Source: Haplomitrium mnioides (Eukaryota > Marchantiophyta > Haplomitriopsida > Calobryales). From it: a stretch of DNA of 21,019 nucleotides. The stretch is taken from positions 1 through 21,019 of the forward strand of contig JBNGIS010031197.1 of NCBI GenBank assembly GCA_049999725.1, given 5' to 3'. Shown here one piece after another: positions 9,505 to 19,302 of this stretch. A program made the translations under genes and the position numbers. The notes beneath the pieces are model-generated. The model did no database searches. It saw nothing but the letters and a program-made list of their open reading frames with translations, and was not told the DNA's origin. Every line of letters begins with the position of its first letter. Position 1 is the first letter of the stretch.

Positions 9505-10447
9505 TCAAACATCCTTTGTATCATTTGTTGTTGGCCACTCTATAATAGCCTTAATCTTCTCTTCTTGCATCTTGATGCAATCTGCAGACACTTTATATCC
9601 TAGATAAGTAACCTCTTGCTTCCAAAACTCACACTTGGACTTCTTACAATAAAACTCCCAATTGCGTAGTCTTTGCAATACTTCTTTAAGATGATCACAA
9701 TGTTCAACTTGACTTTTACTAAATATGAGTATATTGTCCAAAAACTCCAACACTCACTTATCCAATAAACCATCAAAAACTCGATGCATTTGATCCATGA
9801 ATATTGTCGGAGCATTAGTAAGGTCAAATGTAAGAACCTTCCACTCAAAATACCCATACCTTGTATGAAAAGCCATCTTTGGTACATTATTTGGCTTGAT
9901 AGGAATTTGCCAATAACCATTTCAAAGATCCAACAAAGAAAAAGAATGGTGCACCACTCAATTGATTAACAAATCATCAATATGAGGTAGAAGATAGGGA
10001 TTTTTCACTATTTGATTGTTTAAGCCTCAATAATCTGTACAAAGACAAAATCTACCATCTTTCTTTGGCACAAAGAATACCGAAGCTCTCCAAATCAAAG
10101 TACTATGTTGAATGAAATCCTTCTCAAGAAGATCTGTCAATGTCTTCCAAAGCTCCTCTAATCTTGTAGTGATACCAATATATAGGTCGATTATAAGGAG
10201 TGCTTTCTAGTATCAACTTAATCCAAAAAGACATTATGAGATCATGTGGTAATCTTTTTGGCAAATCCCCCGGAAATACATCTGCAAACTCCTTCAAAAT
10301 ATTATATATCATTGAGGTAGGCACACTTTTTCCTCCCTTCTTACTAAAGTCTATTATGGGCTTGATCCAAACAGCAAAGATAGGCAACTCTTGCTCCACT
10401 AAATTAACATGCTGAACTGATTTAGGCGTCTTCACCAACGGTATCAA
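9505..10447 (-). pseudogene. Reverse transcriptase of gypsy element 1
   Basis: The first part (10447-10124) carries the linker before RT (ILKEFADVFPGDLPKRLPHD). Fingers/palm follow with DLLEKDFIQHS and FFVPKKDGRFCLCTDY at about 10040-10090, then a TGA where family members usually have Arg (DY*GLN), then NPYLLPHIDDLL. The palm active site reads FLDNILIFSKS (about 9720-9750): the second aspartate of the YxDD box is Asn. Downstream come CEFWKQEVTYLGYKVSAD and IKAIIEWPTT, the typical end of RT. The part between about 9960 and 9760 is out of frame. The changed catalytic residue and the stops rule out activity. Confidence 0.85.
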
Positions 10448-10510
10448 ACACCATAAAAAAAATCTTTTACCTTTTAAGGTAACTTGAATTTTTCTCTTTG
10501 CACAATCAAA

Positions 10511-10918
10511 TTAAGCGTATCGATCTTCAAGCCAATGTAACCCTAAAATAATGTCATATTGTATAGGTGCAATAACAAATTGCCTAAATTCTGTGTACTC
10601 TTTTCCAATCCTTAAAAAGTATGGCTTTTGGCCATTGGCCATAGTCACAACACTCCTCTTGATAGGCCTAAATTTGGCTTTGATTATCTTAGCAAAACAA
10701 AGTGACATAAGATTTTCAAAACTCTCGCTATCCACCAACATTCTACAAGATTGCTCCTCAATTATGGCATTAAGGTGGAACAAAGTACCTTGAATTCTTA
10801 TTGAAATTTCGATTCTATTAGAGCTTACAAAGTTTTGAGTATGTTGTTCAAATAGTTGAGGTTGCGGCCTAGCTTCTATAGAAGTAAGTAATGAGTTATG
10901 CCTCTCTGCTATATACAT
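10511..10918 (-). CDS. Protease-containing ORF of gypsy element 1 (active site changed)
   Basis: This is an open frame of 135 codons. Its start (MYIAERHNSLL) looks like the tail of Gag joined to protease, so the true polyprotein reading frame began upstream. The retropepsin signature region reads CRMLVDSESFENLMSL, where D-S-G is expected, so the glycine of the catalytic loop is glutamate. The second half has VTMANGQK and YDIILGLHWLE, matching the conserved distal ILG-x-x-WL block of retropepsins. Family membership is clear from these blocks; activity is unlikely. No CCHC knuckle is visible between Gag and protease. Confidence 0.72.
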   Translation of the reverse strand: MYIAERHNSLLTSIEARPQPQLFEQHTQNFVSSNRIEISIRIQGTLFHLNAIIEEQSCRMLVDSESFENLMSLCFAKIIKAKFRPIKRSVVTMANGQKPYFLRIGKEYTEFRQFVIAPIQYDIILGLHWLEDRYA

Positions 10919-11435
10919 TGCTTCTTCTAATTGAGCAGGCTCTCATAGCAACTTCTATTCTCGTGCAAAGCTTCAATCTTCAAACAAAATAGTCTAGTGC
11001 TTCCTCTTCTCTTATATCTAGAATTTGCATAGTTGTATCATGAAAGTGTGCAATATAACTTCTCACTGTACCAAGTTGCTTCAATTTGAACAATCAATCT
11101 CTTGCTACTTTTGAAGCATTTACAACCCTAAATCTTGAAATCACCGCTTCTTTAAACTCACACCAAGAAACAATAAGAGCAACAAATCCACGTTGTGCTT
11201 GTTCTACTTGATGTCTCCACCAAGTCTTGGCAACTCCTTCTAGTTGACTTGCTGCAAATAGAATTCGTCGACCATCTTCTCTAATGTTTGTAACTTCAAA
11301 ATATTGCTCATAGTCGATTATAGAGTTCTTAGATACACCACAAACCATCCTCCTATCACATGTTTTTGGCAATGGAAATTGCCCATGACTCTTTTCTTCT
11401 CGAAAAATTGCTCTTTCTTTCATTCTTCCTTCCAA
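10919..11435 (-). pseudogene. Gag of gypsy element 1
   Basis: This matches the retrotransposon Gag capsid-like domain: EQYFEVTNI, ILFAASQLEGVAKTWW and SWCEFKEAVISRFRV are the typical blocks, with the Trp pair in the central helix. The open frame ends at 11094 with a TGA (VARD*LFKLKQLG) where an Arg codon is likely, and resumes in the same frame as GTVRSYIAHFHDTTMQ and EEEALDYFV before another stop. Gag packages element RNA in cytoplasmic particles. The sequence upstream of the ATG on minus (about 11436-11520) still reads as Gag-like (GDLRGGGSSNG), so the true start may lie there. Confidence 0.78.
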
Positions 11436-11525
11436 AAGGTGTGAAAGATGTTCAAGTCATTGTTCCATTACTTGAACCACCGCCTCTTAAATCTCCATGA
11501 AGCTCACCACCAAAAACAAACCATA

Positions 11526-11537
11526 GCTCTAATACCA
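11526..11537 (-). promoter_or_regulatory. Primer binding site of gypsy element 1
   Basis: On minus this reads TGGTATTAGAGC, one base different from the initiator-Met tRNA type site TGGTATCAGAGC used by many plant LTR elements. It sits one base inside the LTR edge (TG at 11539 on plus). This fixes both the element's orientation and the inner edge of its 5' LTR. Confidence 0.85.
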
Positions 11538-11538
11538 A

Positions 11539-11900
11539 TGTAAAAAAACTCAAGAATCAAATCTAAATGAGTAAGAGCTCATAATGAACTCTAATAGAGT
11601 TCTTCAACCAAAAGCAACTCAAAGCCCAAGCTAAGACCAAAAGTGCAAGCAAAAGCCAAACAACCAAAGAGCCCAAGTGATTCAAGAGGAACTCCTGAAT
11701 GAGGAGTGGGGCTAAGAAGCCTTTCTATTTATACAAGAGAAGAGGGTGTCATCCCTCTTTCTTTACTAACAAGTCACTTCTAATTTCAACCTTAACAGTG
11801 ACTCTCTACTAAAAGTGACTTTGAAGGCAAGTAATCTTATGTCAAACCTAAAAGTGACTCTCTACATTTTCTTCACTTCTCTCTATTTTCTTATAAATAG
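11539..11900 (-). repeat. 5' LTR of gypsy element 1 (outer end not defined)
   Basis: The inner edge is set by the primer binding site. A minus-strand TATA box lies about 190 bases inside it, which leaves a reasonable R-U5 length. Upstream of that, short repeats of a gtgactctctac motif (about 11798 and 11854) may be promoter-proximal repeats. The outer end (a CA on plus) cannot be chosen from sequence alone, and no target site duplication was found. Confidence 0.65.
11725..11733 (-). promoter_or_regulatory. TATA box of gypsy element 1 LTR
   Basis: On minus this reads TATAAATAG, a near-ideal plant TATA box, in the correct place within the 5' LTR to start an RNA running leftward through gag-pol. 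A copy in the opposite orientation lies at 11892-11900. Confidence 0.6.
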
Positions 11901-13049
11901 CACAACCTTATGCTTGTACTATTATGTATGGGATAAGTCGAAGGTTGTTCATAAGTTGACACTCGCGAAGGGACCCTCTAATATAATAGCGGGATTCAAA
12001 CGACCATTGCACTCTTCATTCTCAATTATTTCTCTTTAATTTTGTCATGTTAGAAGCACAATTTAAATTTATTTCTATCAAGACTAATTTGAGACAAAAT
12101 GGTGAAGAAATGAGGGATCTCTATCCCCCTCAAGTTGGCTGGATTTTTGGCAAAAGAAACCTTAGACACTCATTGGAAAAATCGACTTATAGGTTGATCA
12201 CCTATGGTCCTAATCTATGGCTTGTTTGAAAGAAGAATTTAAGACTCATCGAATTCAACAACACTCAAATCAATTTGAGCTTTATCAAGGATTCTAGAGT
12301 CGTTCAAAGTTTGACCTTACAAAGCTGCGTGCGTTAGAGAGATGGGAGTGAAGATCAAGATGCCCTCCAAATCTATTAGGGAAGATTCCATGAGAGAACT
12401 CTTGTCAAGAAAATTTTAAGGTGACAAATTTTATGGCCAAAGGTTGAGAAATGAGTAAGAACTCATGGGATTAGTGAAGGGAGAAAATGCATGGTCAAAA
12501 CAACTTGGGTCACTACGTCCTTAGCTCTTCATCATTTGGAGCGTGCAATAGCTTGATAGAAAGAGGAGTTCAAGAGGATTGTTTGCAAGTCAAATAAAAC
12601 AAAACAACAAAGAAATAAGGATGCACCATAGTCTAGAAGTTGTCAGATCAAAATTTAAGCAAAAAACCCCATCCACAATGCTTTAGGCTGGGTTTGGAAA
12701 CAGGGCCGTCGATAGTGTCATTGTCGTTTGCTAAAAAGGAAGGACATATATCGCGATGAGAATGATTGTCATGCTGAAGAGGGGAAAAGACAAATGGAGA
12801 ATAAAGAAACAATATACTTTTTTAAAATGTCAATTGCTAGAGTTACAAATGTCAGATTGGCATGAAATTGGTTTTCCTGGAAAGAGGATGACAAGAACCC
12901 GCTACTGGTTCTAATTTCATACTCTAAATCTCAAAAACCACCTCGCAGCATGTGTGAAAAAGAGGGTTACTCCCATATGTCATTAGATAGAGGAAACTAG
13001 TACCTTGAAGGAAGGGCCAGGATGAAAGGTATGGAGGGAAATGAGCATA
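11901..13049. other. No recognisable gene
   Basis: This is AT-rich sequence with only short open frames (up to about 75 codons) and no domain I recognise on either strand. It may include the outer part of the element 1 LTR on the left and degraded repeat DNA on the right. Confidence 0.6.
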
Positions 13050-13680
13050 AGGTATAGATTGTCCCACTTTGAGGCTTGGGGGGCTGATTTTTTTGTGCAG
13101 AGAGAGCACCGGGTTATGGGAGAAGGAGTTTTGGTGAGACCTCAAGTGAAGCGGATGCACTCGTGTAGGAGGACCATCACAGGATGGAGTTAGATATTGA
13201 GGAGGTGTTGAGAATCAATGAGTAGGAGGCCCACAAGGCTCTGACCACTTGGGGTGAACTCATCGTTGAAGGTAGACCAACATTTGGAGGTGGACGAATA
13301 CCTGAAGGAGAGGAGAACTCTTTCAATTTGTAATTTGTGAGAGGCAACCAAGGGGGGTCCTGGTGTTGTCTTGGCTTTGGTTTGTGCAGGTGATGAGTCC
13401 CAAAAGCAATACAAGAGTGTTGCTTGGGTCACACTCTAGTGGAGCAATAGAAGGAGTTGCTACGTTAGTGCCCATGCACTATGGGGAAAATCCAACCAAT
13501 GCTCGGGTGGAGTGGGTGGTCCTACAGCTAGGAGGGTTATCTTCTAGAGGTGGAAGTTAAAGAAAATCTCTTCCAAGCTTAGGGAAGTAAATTCAGGGCC
13601 TTAGGCAATGTCAATTGAAAGACTATCTGGACGAGGTGTATGAGTGGGGGAGAAAGTATGAAGAGTTGTATAATGTTTCT
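13050..13680 (+). repeat. Diverged segment related to the long LTRs, opposite orientation
   Basis: The plus strand here aligns by eye with the minus strand of the right LTR from about 6270 down to about 5680 (and with the equivalent part of the left LTR). The exact shared string aggtggaagttaaagaaa is at 13548-13565 on plus and at 5730-5747 and 889-906 on minus. Another is gttagtgccca near 13464. Weaker colinear blocks such as ggtatagattg (near 13050) and a gcggatgcactcgtgtagg-like block (near 13150) extend the match. Similarity is lower than between the two LTRs. It could be an old fragment of a related element or a shared ancestral sequence. Confidence 0.65.
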
Positions 13681-13999
13681 AGTGTGGTTGTGTTTGCAGT
13701 TTCAGAGCTCAAATTTAGAACTAAGGTTTTGAATTTATGTCATGACTGGTAGAGGCCAAGGGATTACGTCGATGAAGCTTGCGACAGATTTCGGGAGAGA
13801 TTTCTAACTTGTTTGAGTGAAAGAGAGGTTGTTCTACTTATAATGCTTGTGGTGTTGGAGTGTTGGTGACGATTTGCTACACAAGAGTGGAAGGAGTGCA
13901 TTGGAGGGTTTGTTGGGTGTTGGTAAACTATGACTTTTGCTTGCATTACACTTGTAAGGATTTGATGAGAGCACTCGAGAAAAGGGAAGTGCTGCTATG

Positions 14000-14000
<1 letters not shown>
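13681..14000. other. No recognisable gene
   Basis: One frame on plus reads with few stops (for example RPRDYVDEACDRFRERFLTC at about 13755-13810), continuing from a protein-like stretch at about 13610-13750. I do not recognise the product. There is a stop between the two parts and no splice or start signal I would trust. Confidence 0.5.
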
Positions 14001-14062
<62 letters not shown>

Positions 14063-14072
14063 NNNNNNNNNN

Positions 14073-14119
<47 letters not shown>
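14001..14119. repeat. TA/GA microsatellite with a 10-N gap
   Basis: A short (TA)n run passes into about 105 bases of GA/AG repeat, interrupted by 10 N at 14063-14072. Open frames through it (RE or SL dipeptide repeats) are artefacts. The dinucleotide phase differs on the two sides of the gap. Confidence 0.97.
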
Positions 14120-14122
<3 letters not shown>

Positions 14123-14639
14123 ATAAGTTTGTACATGCATAGAGAGACCAATAGGCTGGATTCAAAGCTTGGTTGGCACTTTCTATTTTGTTTGAAGATT
14201 AAATCAAATATTCATAACTTGTTTGGGTGTTGGAGTAGTTGGCCTCATTAGCATTTCAGACATTGGAAGAGTGAATTGTAGTCTTAGTTATTTTAGGATG
14301 CAACTTGGTGAAAGCCCATATCGGAGCCATAATTGTATGCACCCCTCTTTATAGAAGGACACATTGGGTTCCTATAATTTGATTGTATCAAAAGAAGCAT
14401 TGGTGTACACCCAAAATCATTTGGAGGGCCGTGGCTGCTTGGTATTTGTGGAGAAGAGTGCAAATCTGTTTTTGCTTGGTGGGTGTTGAGAAAAGTGTAG
14501 ACATGCAAAGTGAAGTTCAAGACTATTTAGATCTGAATTCGATAACGAAGGTTCTAGAGCCATCTTATTAAAAATCTTTATAATTCTTTGTCCTCATTTC
14601 CTCCAAAATAACATCATTTGGGTGTTAAGGAAGGAAGGA
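14120..14639. other. No recognisable gene
   Basis: Short open frames only. A plus-strand stretch at about 14415-14470 (KIIWRAVAAWYLWRR) looks vaguely protein-like but has no identifiable family. Confidence 0.5.
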
Positions 14640-14699
14640 AGGGCGCGACATACTCTATCATGAAACTCATCATTAATTGTTGGTTTTCTTTCTTGTTTA

Positions 14700-15432
14700 C
14701 CACTCTTCAAAGAAGACGAAAGGAATCTTGTAGAAAAACAAATTCAACCAAAGAGTAAAGTTGACATTTATGAGCAAAGGCAATCTTATTACCTTGCTTT
14801 ATTCCTTCTTGATATCTTTCTTCTATCAAGTAATTGTAAATATTACCATACTCCTCATGTAGAGCACTCATGTTGAAGTTGTTCTCATGGGGAAACTCCT
14901 CCTCAATTGCTTCACGACCAATCTCATTATAGACTCATGATAAGAAATCAGCATTCAAATGCTTCCTTCTCGGTCAATCATCAATACTATAATTGAATTC
15001 AGCCAACAAAAGCTTCCAGCTATCAATTCTTCCCTCAACACTAGGCTTATTGAAAATATATCTCAAAGCCTTGTGGTGAACTACAATAGTAAATTTCCCA
15101 CCCAACAAATAATGAAAAAACTTTTTGATGTCAAAAATCACACCCAAATCTTCTCTTTCTGTTATCAAATAGTTCTTTTTGGCTGCCACCATTTGTCGAC
15201 TTGCAAATCCTATTGGATGATCATGTCTTTTCTTGTTATTTTGACTTTAAGTGCATCCAAGAGCCACATTCAAAGCATTCGTAAACAAGAGAAATGGCTT
15301 ATTCCAATTTAAGTTTACCAACACCGACTCACTTATCACTGGTTTTTTCAAACATTCTAATGATGCTTTGATACCTTCATCATTAAATATTAATGAGTAC
15401 TCCACTACTTTCTTCATGTAGTGGATCAACAC
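14700..15432 (-). pseudogene. RNase H and connection region of gypsy element 2
   Basis: On minus the RNase H start reads PFLLFTNALNVALGCT (about 15250-15310), where the first catalytic Asp of the usual TDAS segment is Asn. The next open frame (15192-14974) gives NYLITEREDLGVIFDIKKF, with the catalytic Glu kept, then HYLLGGKFTIVVHHKALRY, where the Asp of the usual DHKAL is His, and SWKLLLAEFNYSI. After a stop the reading continues as PRRKHLNADFLS, EAIEEEFPHENN and LHEEYGNIYNYL, the usual tail leading toward integrase. At least two active-site residues are lost. Confidence 0.78.
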
Positions 15433-16062
15433 TATTGCTTTTTATGAAAATTCCAAAATAAAACGACAATAACAACCTTCCATTCCCAAAAAATATCACA
15501 ATTTTGTCACATTGATTGGAAAAAAGAAGGGCTTGAATCTTGAGTACCTTTCCTTGGTCCACACCCACCTTATCTTTTGAAATAATGTGCCCTAACAACA
15601 CTCTTTGTCGACACCCAAATATGTATTTCTCCGGATTTAAAGACAATTTTGCCAAACCTAAACGTTGAAGAATTTTCTCCAAGTGGTAAAAATGATCCTT
15701 CTTACTCTCATACACCCAAAAATCATCAATAAAGTCCCTCAAGAACTTCCACAAAAAAGGCTTAAAGATTTTATTCATAAATCTTTGAAAAGTGTTTGTG
15801 CATTGTATAATTTAAAAGGCATGACTTCAAAAGCAAAAGTACCATAAGGACTAGTGAATGTTACCAATCATTGATGTTCCAATACAATTTTAGTTTGATT
15901 GTACCTACAATATACATCCCCAAAGGAATACCATTCATGTCTAGCCACCTTTTCAAGAATCTCATCAATGAACGAAGAAAGATAATAATCCTTCTTTGTA
16001 ACAACATTCAACTTCTTGTAATCCATATACACTTGAAGCTTACCATTTTTCTTTTTAACCAT
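15383..16062 (-). pseudogene. Reverse transcriptase of gypsy element 2
   Basis: The first frame starts at MVKKKNGKLQVYMDYKKLN (16062) and runs through DEILEKVARHEWYSFGDVY and YNQTKIVLEHQ to a stop at 15868. The reading resumes with TFTSPYGTFAFEVMPFKL and, from 15778, KIFKPFLWKFLRDFIDDFW, where the catalytic DD pair is intact. VYESKKDHFYHLEKILQRL, KLSLNPEKYIFGCRQ and VLLGHIISKDKVGVD follow. The blocks are in the correct order for Ty3/gypsy RT. The frame breaks after about 15540. Compared with element 1 the catalytic pair survives, but at least one stop and one frameshift destroy the gene. Confidence 0.85.
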
Positions 16063-16654
16063 AACAATGGGAGAAACCCATTCTGAATTTTAGCCTCGTA
16101 GATGAACCCAATCTTCTTCAATTTGTCGATCTTTGCTTTGGCAAACTCCGCAATTGAAGGATTCATCCACCGTTGCTTTTGTCAAACTACTTTGGCTAAA
16201 TTTTCCAAGTCAATTCAATGCTCAAGTCTTTTCAAATCTTCACATACAAAAGCAAAAACATGAACATACTTACCAAAAAATTCTTCAAACTTTTTTTCTC
16301 TTCACTTGTAACCTCCTCTCCTTAGCATAGTGTTGCGGTAAGTTGCTCCACTTCTTTTATTTCTAATATAGTATTTTGTAATGAAGATTCTACTTTGATT
16401 TCCCTTGGCATTATCTTAATAACACATTCGTAGTAAATCTTGTTCTTCATCCAATAAGTCCTCCATATCAGTATTCACCTCAGAAATATCGTTCTCATAT
16501 TCATCATCATTGGACATATATTATGTGGCCTTTTTTATCAAGTCACTAATGTCTTCATCACTACCATACACAGATACTCTCACTCAATGAATCCTTGGCA
16601 CAATTGCGATGTGGTTCTTGTGCCAATTATCCGTGGTCCTAACTCGTTGCAACC

Positions 16655-16960
16655 ATGGGCTTTCTAGCAACATATCATAGCTCAACTCTTTGGAAACTTG
16701 AAAAAAAAAAGATAAAAATACCTATTACCATGATTGGCACCTTTCCAATTACTCCAAGAAGGTACTCTTGATTTATTGGCCATACCCACCATAAACCTCG
16801 AAGGCCTTGTGAGTTTCAAATCCAACTTCTTTATAAATCTTTAGACATTGATCATCAAACCTCCATCTAACAACACTTTAGAAACCACATACCCTATACA
16901 TATGACATCAATTTTTGGGGCCCTTGAATATACCTCTATATCTATGGCACTTGCATAAAA
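16655..16960 (-). pseudogene. Protease region of gypsy element 2
   Basis: On minus one frame reads APKIDVICIGYVVSKVLLD, then GGLMINV, a stop, and RFIKKLDLKLTRPSRFMVGM. This matches a retropepsin with the D-G-G variant of the active-site loop, which is common in some gypsy lineages, followed by the usual flap-side block. Position between Gag and RT supports the call. There is no start codon of its own because it would be part of a polyprotein. Confidence 0.65.
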
Positions 16961-17202
16961 ATTTCTAGTTGAGGTTTTCTTCCTCCTTGGGACTCATTTG
17001 GTGCTCAATCCTCTACTCCTTTCGAAATGTTGGATTCATTGCCACCAATTTTCCGACTATGATATTGGCTTGTAAGTTCTCAATGTTTTCCACCACATTA
17101 TACTTCTTTTGATGTTTTGAAATTGAGAAGTCTTCCATCCCCAATTGCCTTCTTGGTTTACTTTGCTTCTTGGTCATGTCAACATCATGATGTACCTCAA
17201 TG

Positions 17203-18360
17203 TCAGCCATTTCTATTGGTATTATTCCCTTGATTTGGGCAATTTTTTATAAAGTGCACTCTTCCACATCCAAAACATGTGATATTTTCCATGTTACCTT
17301 GGTTCATTAGCCCCTCTCCATTAGGCATAGGCCAGTTTTCAAGCCTTCTCTCTAAAGCCAACACAAGATTCAAACTCATTTTTTCTATACATTTAGTCAA
17401 CGTTAACATCTCATTCATGGGTGGATTTGAAGCTTGTAGTAGAGAAACTACTACTGCCACTATGGGGTTGTGCAATCATCGGTAGTACAACAACCTTCTC
17501 TTCTTGCTCATCCTCTAAGCTTTTTTCCATCCTTAAAGAATTTCTTAGAGACCCTACTTGGATACTTGGCTTTTCATATTTCACCTTTGCTCAAATTTCA
17601 TTTTAAACCCCGAAATAAAATGTTGTACCAACATTGATGTAATTTCCACCATAAGAGAATTCACATCTTCACCACTATTTGACCACATATTTCAAAATTG
17701 AGTCTTTAGATGGTATACTCTCTCAACATATGTATGCCATTTTTTACTCTCTCATTGCTTCAAGTGCGCTATCTCTTGAAGAAGTTTCTTATAGCTCCTA
17801 TTTGGGAGAAATTCCTCTACCAAAGCTTTCGCCAAACTTGTTTATGACTCCAAAATGTTTTTTTTTGCTCTTTGTACCATCTAAGAGCCTCATGCTCAAG
17901 AAATTTGAGTAACAACACCAACCAATCACCTGGTCGCTTTTCATTGTTTCCAATACCATTATGTTTGAAATCTCATATGGTAAATAATACTTACCAACAA
18001 TTTCATGAAACTGAATAGAAAGAGGATATCTTTGATTTCTCCATACAAATAGGATATTCCGTCCTTGTCTCCTCCCAAGAACTGTAGCAAGCCTCTGAAC
18101 AAAAAGATTTTACCACGACTACCAAAACCTTATGCCTCTCTAACTCCCGAGACATTTCTTCAATTGAAAACTCTCTAGCTTCCACCCGCTTCATAACTGA
18201 AATTTTGATCTCATCAAGAAGACCCTAAAAGGACCTCAAAGATGTTCACTTCATGTCTTTCATTCTTAGTGAACCTTTGGCCTTGGGCTTCTAACTTTTC
18301 ACAAAGTTCTTCTCCTACATAAAAACAAAATGCTCTGTTGCAACTTCCATTGCTCTCCAT
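17203..18360 (-). pseudogene. Gag of gypsy element 2 with shortened zinc knuckle
   Basis: A candidate start at 18360 opens MESNGSCNRAFCFYVGEEL and stops at 18214. The reading continues in other frames through a helical IEEMSRELERHKVLVVV segment and a capsid-like FLEHEALRWYKEQKKTFW block (about 17870-17910). The last open frame (17475-17203) holds MLTLTKCIEKMSLNLVLALE and the knuckle CFGCGRVHFIKNC. That knuckle is C-x2-C-x3-H-x4-C, one residue short of the usual x4 before His, probably a lost glycine. QGNNTNRNG follows it. Repeated stops and frameshifts make this a dead gene. Confidence 0.75.
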
Positions 18361-18364
18361 TTAT

Positions 18365-18382
18365 AAATACAAGCTGGAACCA
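18365..18382 (-). promoter_or_regulatory. Candidate degenerate primer binding site of gypsy element 2
   Basis: On minus this reads TGGTTCCAGCTTGTATTT, just upstream of the candidate Gag start. Its beginning resembles a decayed Met-type site (TGGTATCAGAGC with changes). It is weak, because the adjoining LTR edge cannot be defined. Confidence 0.3.
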
Positions 18383-18855
18383 ATTGCCATAAGAAGTGAC
18401 TGTCTTCTCAAGAGTTGACCTTGGCTTCATCTCCAAAGCCTCCAACACAAGTTCTTTTTTAACTTTTTGGATAATACCATCTCGCTCTTCATAAATCTTT
18501 AATGCTAATATTCGGCCTTTTGAGTTGAAGTCATTTCAAGCCTTTACCATTGGTCATAATTGTCATTGGTAGCACAAATTTGGGCCTCTCTTGGTGTGAG
18601 CCTCACGTACAATATTATGATATCCTTAAGCAATCTTGTATTGGTTCTTGTTAGGGTTTATGATGTAAAACTTTGACTTGTCTCTTAACCTGCAATTTGG
18701 GTCCACAACGACGATGGAAAAAGAGTGCACATATTTGTTTGAGAGCACTTTTTACGCTAGAAGCTCTAAAAACTCTTCATTTAATCGTTTAATCTAGAAT
18801 GGCTCCTAGTTATCCATTCTAAGTTTTGGAAAATTCATGCTTTTCAGCCAAATCA
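18383..18855. other. Unassigned; possible 5' LTR remnant of gypsy element 2
   Basis: The position next to Gag and the candidate primer site suggests an LTR, but no paired copy, TATA box or clear TG...CA ends were found. No gene is visible. Confidence 0.35.
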
Positions 18856-19302
18856 TTATTTTTTCCTCGCGAACTCTACATTGCTAGATTGCAGACTTGC
18901 ACATCTTGTTCTTGTTTGAATCTGGCTCTGGCTTATTATCCTCTTCAGAGATGTTAGAAGAGGAGGATGATGGCATTGGAAAAAATGAGTTCGACAAAGA
19001 AGGTGACCGAATAGCTCCTCCCCTAGGAGCGGTGGTGGTATTAGCTTCTTCTTTAGTAGAACCAGCTTCTTTGTTTTTGGAGCATCTACTAAGTCCACTT
19101 CCTTCCTCTTCCTTGCAGGGAACGGTCCACATGTTGCTATAATGGTGAATGTTGTTGCACTTGGGTGAGGCATATATTGTGCCAAGCTTAAGACCTACTT
19201 CACTTTCAAAATCTTCAAATTGAATGAAATATTGATGAAATATCTCTCCTTTCGGTTCGCATTCGGGTAGACACTCACAAAGTCCGATAACAATTGTGAA
19301 AT

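Larger units (their letters stand above)
8016..11900 (-). mobile_element. Gypsy element 1, chromovirus-like, truncated
   Basis: On minus, from right to left, it shows 5' LTR, primer binding site, gag, protease, RT, RNase H and integrase. This order, with integrase last, identifies Ty3/gypsy. The RT text (FLDNILIFSKS, KSKCEFW) and integrase text (TTYHPQTD, EFAYNNS) are of the chromovirus type. No chromodomain or 3' LTR follows, because the long-LTR element starts at 8015, inside integrase. Stops and frameshifts are frequent and several active-site residues are changed, so it is dead. The right limit of its 5' LTR is not defined; 11900 is an estimate. Confidence 0.85.
14640..18382 (-). mobile_element. 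Gypsy element 2, decayed, integrase not found
   Basis: Read on minus it runs Gag (with knuckle), protease, RT, RNase H and connection region, and then stops being recognisable near 14640. The RT has a DDF-x-VY box and LLGH followed by a VD...KV block, unlike element 1, so it belongs to a different gypsy lineage. No integrase motif follows RNase H, and no confident LTR is seen at either end. Stops and frameshifts are throughout. The right limit is set by a candidate primer binding site. Confidence 0.8.

Noticed and set aside
13834-14251. Serine-leucine and arginine-glutamate repeat proteins
   Set aside because: Translation of a GA microsatellite with a gap.
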